Source: Aporhodopirellula sallentina SM41 (GTDB lineage Bacteria; Planctomycetota; Planctomycetia; Pirellulales; Pirellulaceae). Taken from it: a stretch of DNA of 34,891 bases. Under the pieces are notes generated by a model. That model had not been told where the DNA came from. It saw only the letters and a list, made by a program, of their open reading frames with translations, and searched no databases. The DNA is taken from contig NZ_ANOH01000020.1 in the NCBI RefSeq assembly GCF_000346505.1, positions 1 through 34,891 of the forward strand. The letters are read 5' to 3'. The translations under genes were made by a program, and so were the position numbers. Positions 21,801 through 29,034 of the stretch are shown here, one piece after another; within the stretch, counting starts at the first letter, position 1; each line of letters opens with the position of its first letter.

Positions 21801-23728
21801 ACATCCGCAACGATCAAACGGTCAGACTCGACCGGCGTGAGTGCCACGTTCGTTCCGTGGCCGATCGCCACCGAAGTCATCCACCGTTGACTCAGTTGGT
21901 TCATCGAGACATCCGACGGTTGTCGAAGAGCATTGCGGGCAAAGTTCGCGTTGCGTGGATGGCGTTTCGCCCATCTCAACGTGCGGTCAACGAGATCAAC
22001 CGCAACAGTTACCGCCGCCCCCGTGGGACAGATCAACAAACCTTCATGATAAGTAGGCATGGCCCCGGCAACGCGTCGGACCGGATCGGTGGTGATCCCG
22101 CTCGATTCAATCGAAACCAAAACCTGCCGCCAAACTTCACTACCGTCCTGCGAGTTCAAACAAACCAAAACAATCTCACCGGAGATTTCAGCCATCACGT
22201 ACAGTCGACCGCGAAACGGCAACGGCGGCCCTAAAAAGAACGCTTCTGAGAAGCGTGTCGGAGATGTCTCGTTGGACCCGAGCCGCCACAGCAGTTTCCC
22301 TTCCGTCGCGAGATCCAACGCGACCAACGTGTTCTTGCTGGCCTTCACCGAACTCATTCCACGCATGCCGAACGGGTTGAACCGCTCCACCTCGACCAAG
22401 TGAAGGTCGTTGATCATGTAAACGCGTTCGCCGTCGCTCGAGATCTGTCCGTAGGGCACGTCGTTCCATACCCGCTGCACCAAGATTTCTTTTGGGTCTT
22501 CTTCACCACGACGATCGATCGCGTCTTCATCCGCCGAACTGATCGCTTCGGGAGGCGCGAACCAAGGGTACTGCCAAACCCGTTTCCCGGTTTTGTAGTC
22601 CACCCCGAGCAGTCGTTCGGTCGTTCGCATTAGCAATTGGTCACCCACACGAAGCGGCATCCACGATGGAGGAGGCAACTGGCTGGTCGCCTTCAATTGC
22701 GCCGTCTCGGCTTCGAGCATGCGTTCCTGCCGAGGGCTTCCCGACGATTCAACAACCCATCGCGGGTTACTCAGCGGCATCTGCCCGTCAGAGTTTCCAC
22801 TCCGATTGGGCCGGCCACCGAGAAAGGCATAGTCCTTCGCGTCCCCCTGAGTTTCAAACGCCATGGATGCAAAACGTTCGCGCACCGCTGTTTTCCAACC
22901 CACCGCGTTCGTTACGCCATTCGGAAACTGATCCGGTATAGGAAGCGGACGTTCCGAGAGCACACACGATCCCGCGTGCATCCAAATCAACTCATCACCG
23001 ATCGTTTCAATCGCTCGGGGCAATCCCACAACATCGTCGAGCAACAAAGACACTGCCAATGGATTCCCCAACAACCACTCTCGCATCGCGAGCAAGTACG
23101 ACGCTCGATAGCCGGCCTCGGTGTGAAAGAACTCCCGGCGAACCTGCTCAACCGCTTCCCAATCTTTGTTCGCCTGTGCTTCTTGAAGAATCTTTGCGGC
23201 GAGAGGTCCGTAACGAAGTTCATAAATCTCGAAAGCGCGGTCCGGCAAACTGCCGATGATCTGACGAACCTGACGGAACACCGATACCGGCCCATCCTCA
23301 TCCATGTCGTCTTGCGAGATATCCTCTTCGTCGAGCAATCGCTCAATCTGCTGCTGCGTCGATCTCCGGCCTGACGGATCGACAGATCGATCCGGATTTA
23401 AGAAGTAATCTTGCGTCGATTCTGAAAACTCATCGCGGGAAACCCTCCGCATGATGTCTCCCAATCGAACGACCGCGTCGCTGTAACGTTCCTCCGCGAG
23501 AGCCTCCTTTGCTTCGCGAATTTGCTGACGCACGCTACGGGGAGGCGGCAACAATTCCGCCGCCCCCACGTCAATCGTCGCACGAAACAAACCCTGGGCA
23601 GTGCAGTTTTGCACACCGACCCCATGCGTGATCACCAACAGAATCACGAACGAACTCAGACGCATGGCGACGGCCGAAATCAAAGAACTTCTCACATCAA
23701 TGCCTTTGAACAATGATTTACGTTTCAC
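18863..23728 (-). CDS. Giant secreted PQQ-like beta-propeller protein with internal TPR region
   Basis: A 1621-residue exported protein of unknown role. An N-terminal signal segment (RLSSFVILLVITHGVGVQNC, then TAQG) follows a short basic stretch. The start is uncertain: GTG 23728, or ATG 23665, which would give a more standard signal peptide; neither has a clear Shine-Dalgarno. Residues about 60-100 are TPR-like. A first propeller of PQQ/BamB-type repeats begins near 360 (LLGVDYKTGKRVWQYPW; further YDLNTGSEVW). A helical region near 775-830 has TPR character (KAQLLLEEDQRGEALALLQK). A second propeller region runs from about 1160 (CYHSVTGEQLWRSN), and an acidic Glu/Asp/Gln/Ser-rich linker lies at about 1460-1505. 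Repeats of this type usually form protein-binding blades and need not bind PQQ. It is first in an operon with the UPF0489 gene and nadD. Confidence 0.82.
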   Translation of the reverse strand: MKRKSLFKGIDVRSSLISAVAMRLSSFVILLVITHGVGVQNCTAQGLFRATIDVGAAELLPPPRSVRQQIREAKEALAEERYSDAVVRLGDIMRRVSRDEFSESTQDYFLNPDRSVDPSGRRSTQQQIERLLDEEDISQDDMDEDGPVSVFRQVRQIIGSLPDRAFEIYELRYGPLAAKILQEAQANKDWEAVEQVRREFFHTEAGYRASYLLAMREWLLGNPLAVSLLLDDVVGLPRAIETIGDELIWMHAGSCVLSERPLPIPDQFPNGVTNAVGWKTAVRERFASMAFETQGDAKDYAFLGGRPNRSGNSDGQMPLSNPRWVVESSGSPRQERMLEAETAQLKATSQLPPPSWMPLRVGDQLLMRTTERLLGVDYKTGKRVWQYPWFAPPEAISSADEDAIDRRGEEDPKEILVQRVWNDVPYGQISSDGERVYMINDLHLVEVERFNPFGMRGMSSVKASKNTLVALDLATEGKLLWRLGSNETSPTRFSEAFFLGPPLPFRGRLYVMAEISGEIVLVCLNSQDGSEVWRQVLVSIESSGITTDPVRRVAGAMPTYHEGLLICPTGAAVTVAVDLVDRTLRWAKRHPRNANFARNALRQPSDVSMNQLSQRWMTSVAIGHGTNVALTPVESDRLIVADVVSGEDRFRPQPRGKNFYLAGIRDNRYIIVRADRVMAYDLNTGSEVWATPSDMMSPGQRVSGRGVFGESSYYLPTTNDELIEIGLASGRVLSRRIVRYPLGNLIAVDGEIISQATTTTAVAYGEDSLRPQVDRILTEDPDDLVALVHKAQLLLEEDQRGEALALLQKARSIDPDNDDVISLSVEAMLGSLREQHEISQEELDTLRRLIDRPEQQAELLVLQILRQLSPDDENDSEGTPSSNELTNAFDLLLELSALMIERPNVASQQAMIFPSQSRQFTLSAWLTARVAEVVAAADDATQASLAEKFEAHLTNRIRPNRMTLGQIVEHFAPLGDAVESSQESLLKQYQGQGDALATERLTWGVRMPSDETTASLDVTSLCVLAQVYSAAGWNQDRRRVGEVLQARIQEPDATPEMIERIASTLDEYQVLGVGRIPPESWPRQVDLQWQSTRLPQTQALISDRRYARTTRLMGRQLLGWQAISDNNPLALLDHDGISRPIVVEGLTNRNSSDKEVTLSGGLMLVLTPSELIAIDLFRVFAGGVNEIVRWRQSLHPDGQPVAKRRSETSKFGDQVYRYVSNSPTANADDAQLRLGPVLGDRLFLLQGEDLICYHSVTGEQLWRSNIGLAGSGVVAGDGRVGVLSERADQIAYFDTYDGGHIESKSLVIDSMLATLGRHALLVSDYNDRDGQVELYDPHTVEIVDCISMQRVRKRLASPVNLTDQERSASYGEMVDGRYFVLLDNSGRTTIWDVFTGRELAEVSVPVRPNLFGLSVVQVKDRFLLMPRCRLPQQSDSTTSTVTVASGLSVQGATSVHCIEWQEEEINASETENQPVSDASEDDPEDTDGDEQQQDASQSESVESSNPAARLAWSVSFEQARGVTTYQPWLTPMLMLVRGHSHFQSQGGASRQRELDVWGLDIDDGHVLHELLGKNIGSRNNRIETHVRLLPHRDQIIATIQSELLTYTFSDTLKIDDEAESP

Positions 23729-23844
23729 AACGATAATGTCTTGATTGTACGTGTACTTTGGCCATTAAACCTGACCCCCGGTCGGTTTTCCGGCGTGTTC
23801 GATTTGGCAGGCCGCGGTCCGAGTTGCTGCCAAAACAGACCCAC

Positions 23845-25005
23845 TCAAAACAGACTCGCGGGATCGGCGCGAAGCAGTTTCCGAAGTGCCAACAGGCCAC
23901 TGATCAAACACATCGACGTGGTGAGTCCGAGGACTAGCAATCCGCGAGGAATTGTAAGACGCATCGGCAAACCAGAAAAAGATTCCAGGCCCCAAAATAA
24001 ACCCCACGTCACCAACACCGCAGGAATGAAGCCAAACAATGACAAATAGATGGACTGCTGCACGACCAGCTTAATGAAATACCAGTTCGGATATCCCATC
24101 GCCTTAAGAGTTGCAAACTCCGGCATCGCGTCCTGAAGACTGGTAAACAGAATCTGATAGCAAATGATGACTCCAACGACGAAACCCATCACGGTTCCGA
24201 TGAAGAAAATTTTCCCGACCGGAGTCTGCCCCTGCCAAAAATCAATCTCTTGTCGCTGCAATTCCTCTCGCGTGAGCACCCGCCAGATATCAGGCCCCAA
24301 ATCGGAGAGTCGGGCCGCGACCGCTTTCGGATCGGCTCCTTCTTCGATGCGGATCATGCCCACATCGACGACCTCCAACGGGTTCCCGTTTCCGCGAATC
24401 GGGAAGTACTCGGCAAACTCACGCTCCTGCACCATCAGGGTGCCTTCGTTAGCGAAATCGGTTCCGATCGTGACACGCCCGACGACACGGATACGTTTCC
24501 CCGCCAACTCAATAACCTGTGACGCGAGTTCTTCATCGTCGCTTGCGAAGCCATACTCGCTGCGCGTTTTCCGATCAATCAGCGTCGCGCCTGGCGGCTG
24601 CAGTTTATGCCGTTGCTCGCTCAACCCTGTGACATTGAGCCATCCGGGTTCGGGAACCGAAACCACGCGGATCGGGCGAACCTTCTGTCCCTTGACCCGC
24701 ACCTGCGCCAACCACAATTCGATTAACAACGGTTCGACATCGCTCACGCCCGGAACCGACCGCGCCCGTCGCAACAGGTCACGAGGAAAACGCTGGTCCA
24801 CCGGCAACATGTATCTCGCCGGGCTGATAGCAACCAAATCACATTCCATCAACTCAATCAGTTGAATCGGACTGTCCAGCAACGCGTTTCGGAAACCGTA
24901 TTGGGTAAACATCAATACGGCGGCGAAACCGACCCCGGCTGTCGCCAAGAAAAGTCGTCTCGGTTGATGGACGAGGTTCTTCCAGGCCAGCGGTGTGCGT
25001 TTCAT
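23845..25005 (-). CDS. devC: ABC transporter permease, DevC family
   Basis: Integral inner-membrane permease of 386 residues. The N-terminus PLAWKNLVHQPRRLFLATAG leads into one membrane helix (about 18-36). A large periplasmic domain follows, then three C-terminal helices (about residues 270-290, 315-340 and 355-380), the FtsX/MacB-like layout. The opening and the closing ALRKLLRADPASLF resemble the cyanobacterial DevC group, which works with DevB (membrane fusion) and DevA (ATPase) to export glycolipids. Neither partner gene lies beside it: nrdR is upstream and the propeller gene downstream. The ATPase must be encoded elsewhere or just not be co-transcribed. Start ATG 25005 overlaps the nrdR stop as ATGA. 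The substrate is unknown. Confidence 0.85.
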   Translation of the reverse strand: MKRTPLAWKNLVHQPRRLFLATAGVGFAAVLMFTQYGFRNALLDSPIQLIELMECDLVAISPARYMLPVDQRFPRDLLRRARSVPGVSDVEPLLIELWLAQVRVKGQKVRPIRVVSVPEPGWLNVTGLSEQRHKLQPPGATLIDRKTRSEYGFASDDEELASQVIELAGKRIRVVGRVTIGTDFANEGTLMVQEREFAEYFPIRGNGNPLEVVDVGMIRIEEGADPKAVAARLSDLGPDIWRVLTREELQRQEIDFWQGQTPVGKIFFIGTVMGFVVGVIICYQILFTSLQDAMPEFATLKAMGYPNWYFIKLVVQQSIYLSLFGFIPAVLVTWGLFWGLESFSGLPMRLTIPRGLLVLGLTTSMCLISGLLALRKLLRADPASLF

Positions 25006-25640
25006 GAACGTTCCCCGGCGGCACGTGGTTTCTTCAACTTGGTCGGTTTATCGCGTTGGTAGGACTTCTTGATTTTGGAGTCTCCCGCGTTTGCCTGTTC
25101 CAACGTCGCACGCGACTTTCGCTTTGCCGCGGTTTCGTTCATTGCGACCGGGCCTTTCTGCGTCGGGACGGCATCTTTGAACTCCTCGCGACTTTTGTCC
25201 AACACCGAAATGATTCTCAGAAAATCCTTCGCGTCCGAAAATTCACGATAAACACTCGCAAATCGAATGTAAGCCACTTCGTCGACATTCGCGAGAAATC
25301 GCAGCACCACCTCGCCGATTTTCTCGGCGGGAATCTCGAAATCGAACTCCGCATAGATTGCCGCCTCGATGCTCTGTACGGTCGCCTCGATCGTATCGCT
25401 CGCGACAGACCGTTTGGAGCACGCGCGTTCGATCCCGCGCCGGATCTTCTCGCGATCAAACGGTTCCCGCGTTTCATCGCTTTTGACGACGCGGACGTTC
25501 AATGCCTCGATATGCTCCATGGTCACGAAACGACGCCCACACTCCTGACAAACACGTTTGCGACGCACCCGGTAGCCGGCCTGAGCCGACCGGGAATCGA
25601 GCACTTTGTCGTTATCGGAATGACAAAACGGACAACGCAT
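25002..25640 (-). CDS. nrdR: Transcriptional repressor NrdR with basic C-terminal extension
   Basis: Nucleotide-sensing repressor of ribonucleotide reductase genes. A zinc ribbon (Cys3, Cys6, Cys31, Cys34) binds NrdR-box DNA, and an ATP-cone (about residues 48-138) senses ATP/dATP. The family block VRVVKSDETREPFDREKIRRG and the closing FASVYREFSDAKDF are clear. The protein is 212 residues, against about 150-170 for most NrdR. The extra 50-60 residues after about 150 are Lys/Arg-rich and low in complexity (KIKKSYQRDKPTKLKKPR), which might add DNA or RNA contacts. The start at 25640 begins directly with MRCPFC. It is followed by a DevC-type permease overlapping by four bases. No ribonucleotide reductase gene is in the window. 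Confidence 0.95.
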   Translation of the reverse strand: MRCPFCHSDNDKVLDSRSAQAGYRVRRKRVCQECGRRFVTMEHIEALNVRVVKSDETREPFDREKIRRGIERACSKRSVASDTIEATVQSIEAAIYAEFDFEIPAEKIGEVVLRFLANVDEVAYIRFASVYREFSDAKDFLRIISVLDKSREEFKDAVPTQKGPVAMNETAAKRKSRATLEQANAGDSKIKKSYQRDKPTKLKKPRAAGERS

Positions 25641-25961
25641 ATCGCAGATCTAAATCGAGAAAGCGGTTGGGGACGAAAGTTCGCGAGAAAAATGGTGACT
25701 CTCACGAGATTCTGAGCCCTGTGTTATATTCCATCGAGCCATATTACCCCATGGCAACCGATGCGTTCCCTGTGACAATTCGATTCTTGGCTCTGCGACG
25801 ACGCCCAACGCGATGACACAAATAATCGCGGTCGGCCAGTCATGATCGCCGCGCCGGTCACAAGCGGACCGCCGATCGCGATAGACTGCTGTCGCGGTAA
25901 AACGCCCCTCGCGATAGCCTGCCCAGCGCCTTCGATCTTCCCGACGACTAAGCAATTAACC
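25641..25961. other. Divergent intergenic region between nrdR and the PH-domain gene
   Basis: A 321-nt gap. A TATATT hexamer at 25725-25730 is the best -10-like element on the plus strand, but nothing like TTGACA stands 16-18 nt before it. The frame of the PH-domain gene is open upstream to an ATG at 25842, but those 40 residues look non-coding. I could not recognise NrdR boxes, a small gene or a structured RNA here. Confidence 0.4.
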
Positions 25962-26642
25962 ATGAGCGAATCTGAGCAACCCGACGCAACCTCCGCGGAA
26001 AACCCACGTCCGGCCGCGGAATCCTCCCCGGTAACCGACTCGTCGGCTCCTCAACCCAACCCGGCAGGCGAATCCCAACCAAGCCCGGCGACACGACCCA
26101 TGTCGCCGCGAGACCGGTTCGAACAGGAGGTCGCCACCCGTCGTGAATCTCTCGACGATCACGAACCGGAAGAATCCCTCTGGAACGGCGGATACAGCCC
26201 AAAAGCGATGGTGGGATGGTGGATCGCATTGATAGCAATTTCCATCGGCCTGCTGGTTGGGGCCTTCATGATCCCCCAACTGTCCTTTTCCATCGCGTTG
26301 GCTATTATTGTAATTCTGTGGCTGCTCGTCGGTGCAAACTACGCGCGGATGCGTTTAGGATTTCACTACGAATTGACCAGCCAACGTTTCATCCATAAAA
26401 CGGGATTACTCACTCGACGCACCGACAGGATCGAGGTCATCGACATCGACGACGTCAGCTACGAGCAGGGGCCGGTTCAAAGGCTTTTCGGTGTTGGAAA
26501 CATCAACATCACGAGTTCGGACCGCTCTGACCCGGAACTGCGACTCGTTGGTATTGACAAGGTCAGCGAGGTGTCCGGCTTGATCGACGACGTTCGCCGA
26601 ACCGAACGGCGTCGCCGTAGTCTCCATATTGAATCGATTTAA
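25962..26642 (+). CDS. Membrane protein with bacterial PH domain (YdbS/bPH2-like)
   Basis: A 226-residue inner-membrane protein. The start at 25962 (MSESEQPDATSAEN) is preferred over ATG 25842 because the extra 40 residues are not protein-like; the Shine-Dalgarno is weak. Residues 1-75 are a disordered Pro/Ser/Glu-rich cytoplasmic tail. Two membrane helices follow (about 83-103 and 107-126). Residues about 130-212 form a bPH2-type domain with the typical YELTSQRFIHKTGLLTRRTD opening and the VQRLFGVGNI turn. Members of this family have no firm biochemical function; they may form membrane-proximal assemblies. The next gene starts 25 nt downstream, so the two are probably co-transcribed. Confidence 0.85.
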   Translation: MSESEQPDATSAENPRPAAESSPVTDSSAPQPNPAGESQPSPATRPMSPRDRFEQEVATRRESLDDHEPEESLWNGGYSPKAMVGWWIALIAISIGLLVGAFMIPQLSFSIALAIIVILWLLVGANYARMRLGFHYELTSQRFIHKTGLLTRRTDRIEVIDIDDVSYEQGPVQRLFGVGNINITSSDRSDPELRLVGIDKVSEVSGLIDDVRRTERRRRSLHIESI

Positions 26643-26667
26643 ACCCTCTTCAACTGATTCGAGCCCG

Positions 26668-27057
26668 ATGACCGACTGGTACGTCCAACGAGAACACGAA
26701 GAACTCGGCCCTCTGAAACCGGCCGAGTTACTTTCGTTAGTTCGTGACGGAGACGTCCTTGCGGAAACCATGGTCCGAAAAGATGACTCGCCGTGGTTTG
26801 CTGCTGGCGAAGTGGGTGGACTGTTCGAGGCGGCCCGCCGTCCGACGATCGAGCACTATTGCCCCCACTGCGCAGACGTCCGAGTCTCCACCCCGCCGGC
26901 GACCTGCCCCAAGTGCGATCGTGCTCTCGTAAAAACGCGCCAACGGATTATCGAACACTCCGTCGGGAAATCAAAATCAACGCTGGGCGTTTCATCCGGT
27001 CCCACCGCTTCGGCCCGCCGGTGGCTACAACGCCGGATCGGTCGAGACATCTCTTAG
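26668..27057 (+). CDS. GYF_2-domain protein with C-terminal zinc ribbon
   Basis: A 129-residue protein. The start at 26668 opens into WYVQREHEELGPLKPAELLS, a GYF_2 domain (about residues 3-55), here with the usual W-x-G-P-like surface and the closing PWFAAGEVGGLF. Cys65, Cys68, Cys80 and Cys83 (CPHC, CPKC) form a probable zinc ribbon. The tail is basic. An upstream in-frame ATG at 26629 would overlap the previous gene and is less likely. GYF_2 domains are common in planctomycetes and are thought to bind proline-rich peptides. The Pro-rich tail of the adjacent PH-domain protein is an obvious candidate partner, but that is speculation. Confidence 0.8.
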   Translation: MTDWYVQREHEELGPLKPAELLSLVRDGDVLAETMVRKDDSPWFAAGEVGGLFEAARRPTIEHYCPHCADVRVSTPPATCPKCDRALVKTRQRIIEHSVGKSKSTLGVSSGPTASARRWLQRRIGRDIS

Positions 27058-27166
27058 CCGGCTCAACGACTGCGCGAACGACGTGCGGAATCCTCGCTCG
27101 AAAGACGCCCGCCGAAAGTTTGCGAAGGGCTGGATTCGCAGCGGACTCGTTGGCGCGATGCGATCG

Positions 27167-27721
27167 TCAAAAGAATAAACGAGCCTGTCCGCTCACCGTC
27201 GCCTCATGGTCCAGCAAAAAACGCTTGCGTTCGAGGCCCCCGGCAAAGCCTGCCAACACCCCACTGCGGGCCACCACTCGGTGACACGGCACGATGATTG
27301 AGATCGGGTTTCGACCGATCGCTGTTCCCACGGCCCGAACCGAACCCGGTCGCCCGACTATCTCAGCGATCTCGCTGTAGGTTCGCGTTTGGCCGAACGG
27401 GATTGCTTGCAACGCTCGCCATACGTTGTTCTGAAACTCGGTTCCGGTGAAAGAACACCGAGTCTCAAACACGCGTTGACCACCGGCAAAGTAAGACTGC
27501 AACTCCTCGACGAGACTCTTGGTCGACTCACAGTCCTGCCAATCAACCCGATCGACGTCGACTCGCCACTGAGCCGGAACCGGGTGATGCTCGCGAAAAT
27601 ACAAACCTGCACATCGGACGTCGCCGCTCGGGTCTATGATCACACTGATCCTCAACCCGCCTACCGGACTCTCCCACTCGGTTTGAATCCACTGGACGCT
27701 CGATGGACAAGTTAAACTCAT
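27167..27721 (-). CDS. ogt: Methylated-DNA--[protein]-cysteine S-methyltransferase
   Basis: Suicide DNA-repair enzyme that moves the alkyl group of O6-alkylguanine (or O4-alkylthymine) to its own cysteine. It has 184 residues. The active-site block is IIVPCHRVV with Cys146, preceded by the FQNNVWRALQAIPFGQTRTY helix-turn-helix region and a GTAIGRNP block. No Ada-type N-terminal zinc or AraC domain is present, so this is the Ogt type and not a sensor. Start ATG 27721 overlaps the stop of the upstream acyl-CoA dehydrogenase-like gene as ATGA. It converges on the GYF_2 gene with a 109-nt gap. Confidence 0.95.
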   Translation of the reverse strand: MSLTCPSSVQWIQTEWESPVGGLRISVIIDPSGDVRCAGLYFREHHPVPAQWRVDVDRVDWQDCESTKSLVEELQSYFAGGQRVFETRCSFTGTEFQNNVWRALQAIPFGQTRTYSEIAEIVGRPGSVRAVGTAIGRNPISIIVPCHRVVARSGVLAGFAGGLERKRFLLDHEATVSGQARLFF

Positions 27722-28875
27722 GAAGCCATTCCGGAGAGTTCACAGACTCGCGACATTGTCAGTTCTTGAGGACATGACCAAACCAAAAAGAATAACGCCT
27801 CGCGGCACCAACGTCCAACATGATGCTGGTGAACGTACCCGGCTCCTTTGGCCGCCACCAATGCCGCCTGGGTTGAACGGATCACGAGATCATTCGCAGC
27901 GTTCCGGATCTGCATAACGTCTTCGGACGCCGTTCCGTCGGCCGCTGCCAACACATGACCTTCTAGCTGCCGCAACTCGGTTTCGAACGCATCAGTAGGT
28001 CCCAACAAATTCGGTCGTTCATCACAATTTGACCGCAGGTATCCGATCGCTGAACGCGACAACCCGATCGCTAGCGCCGATGTTTGCAACGATCCGGTTC
28101 CCGTGGAAGGCTTCCCGTTTGATTGCGAGCGGTGTGCCGGCTCACTCGGTCCCGAAACGATCCATTCACTGCCAATCGTGACTTGGTTGAATTCCAACTG
28201 GTCGGTGCCACTGCCCGACAATGCGACCAATGGAGCCCCGTCGCCATACTCGATTCCAGGCAGATCCACGGGCACGGCGAAAATCATCTCTCGCCCGTCG
28301 TCACAAACCGCCCCGACAACCACCACGTCTGCCACGCTCACACCGGTCACCCAGGGCGCGACCCCGTTGAGGATGTAAGAATCCAATTTGCCATTCCAAC
28401 CGCCCTGGACCGGCTCGGCTCGGAGGACCGGTCGAGCCAGATGCTGTCGGCTTGTCGCTAGGTGACTGATTCCCACCGTGGCGAATTGGTCCCCGGTCAT
28501 CAGCTCCGGCAACACTTGCTCATGCAGTAAAGTGTTGTCACTGTTCACCATTCGACTGATCGCGGCAACAAACTGAGTCAGTACGAACGCAGTCGTTAGA
28601 TCTGCCGACGCGATTCCCATTAGGCCCTTCAAACGCTCTGCCGGAGACCAATCCCAACCGCCAATCACCGTGTCGCCTTTTGAAGCCGGCGCGAACCACC
28701 GAGGCACGCCCGCTTGCATGCATTGCTCCCAGGTCGTCGCGGGCCAAACGTCATGGCTGGCACGCAATCGAGCGTTTTGACCGAGTTCATCGACAAACTG
28801 CTCGAGCTGAAAGTCTTGGAAACTAACTTCGGATAAACCGGTACGGTTTTGCGATTCAGATTGCGTGAGTGACAT
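27718..28875 (-). CDS. Acyl-CoA dehydrogenase-like flavoprotein
   Basis: A 385-residue protein, the usual length for the acyl-CoA dehydrogenase superfamily, whose FAD enzymes oxidise acyl-CoA or relatives. The N-terminal helical part, the middle beta region with WVTGVSVADVVVVGAV and the helical C-terminal part with an RSTQAALVAAKGAGYV stretch follow that layout. The family call rests on overall pattern. I could not identify the catalytic Glu, so substrate and even dehydrogenase activity are open. The chosen start is ATG 28875; ATG 28962 would add 29 residues. The four-base overlap with ogt suggests a joint role, perhaps like E. coli AidB, an acyl-CoA dehydrogenase homologue of the alkylation response. 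Confidence 0.72.
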   Translation of the reverse strand: MSLTQSESQNRTGLSEVSFQDFQLEQFVDELGQNARLRASHDVWPATTWEQCMQAGVPRWFAPASKGDTVIGGWDWSPAERLKGLMGIASADLTTAFVLTQFVAAISRMVNSDNTLLHEQVLPELMTGDQFATVGISHLATSRQHLARPVLRAEPVQGGWNGKLDSYILNGVAPWVTGVSVADVVVVGAVCDDGREMIFAVPVDLPGIEYGDGAPLVALSGSGTDQLEFNQVTIGSEWIVSGPSEPAHRSQSNGKPSTGTGSLQTSALAIGLSRSAIGYLRSNCDERPNLLGPTDAFETELRQLEGHVLAAADGTASEDVMQIRNAANDLVIRSTQAALVAAKGAGYVHQHHVGRWCREALFFLVWSCPQELTMSRVCELSGMAS

Positions 28876-29034
28876 GGCGATGGGTGCTCTCTCGATAAGA
28901 AGGAATAATGCCTCAGTTTCAAGTACGCGGAATTGATTTCGGCTTACCGCCGCCCTGCGCATGTAAATGTCTCAGTCAGTTAGAATATTTTATGATCCCG
29001 CGTCTCTAAGCTCCTAAACCCTTTCAAATTTCGC

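Noticed and set aside
24164-24865. A 233-codon open frame antisense to the DevC permease
   Set aside because: Low-complexity Ser/Thr/Arg-rich translation with no family features; it is a shadow of the permease gene.
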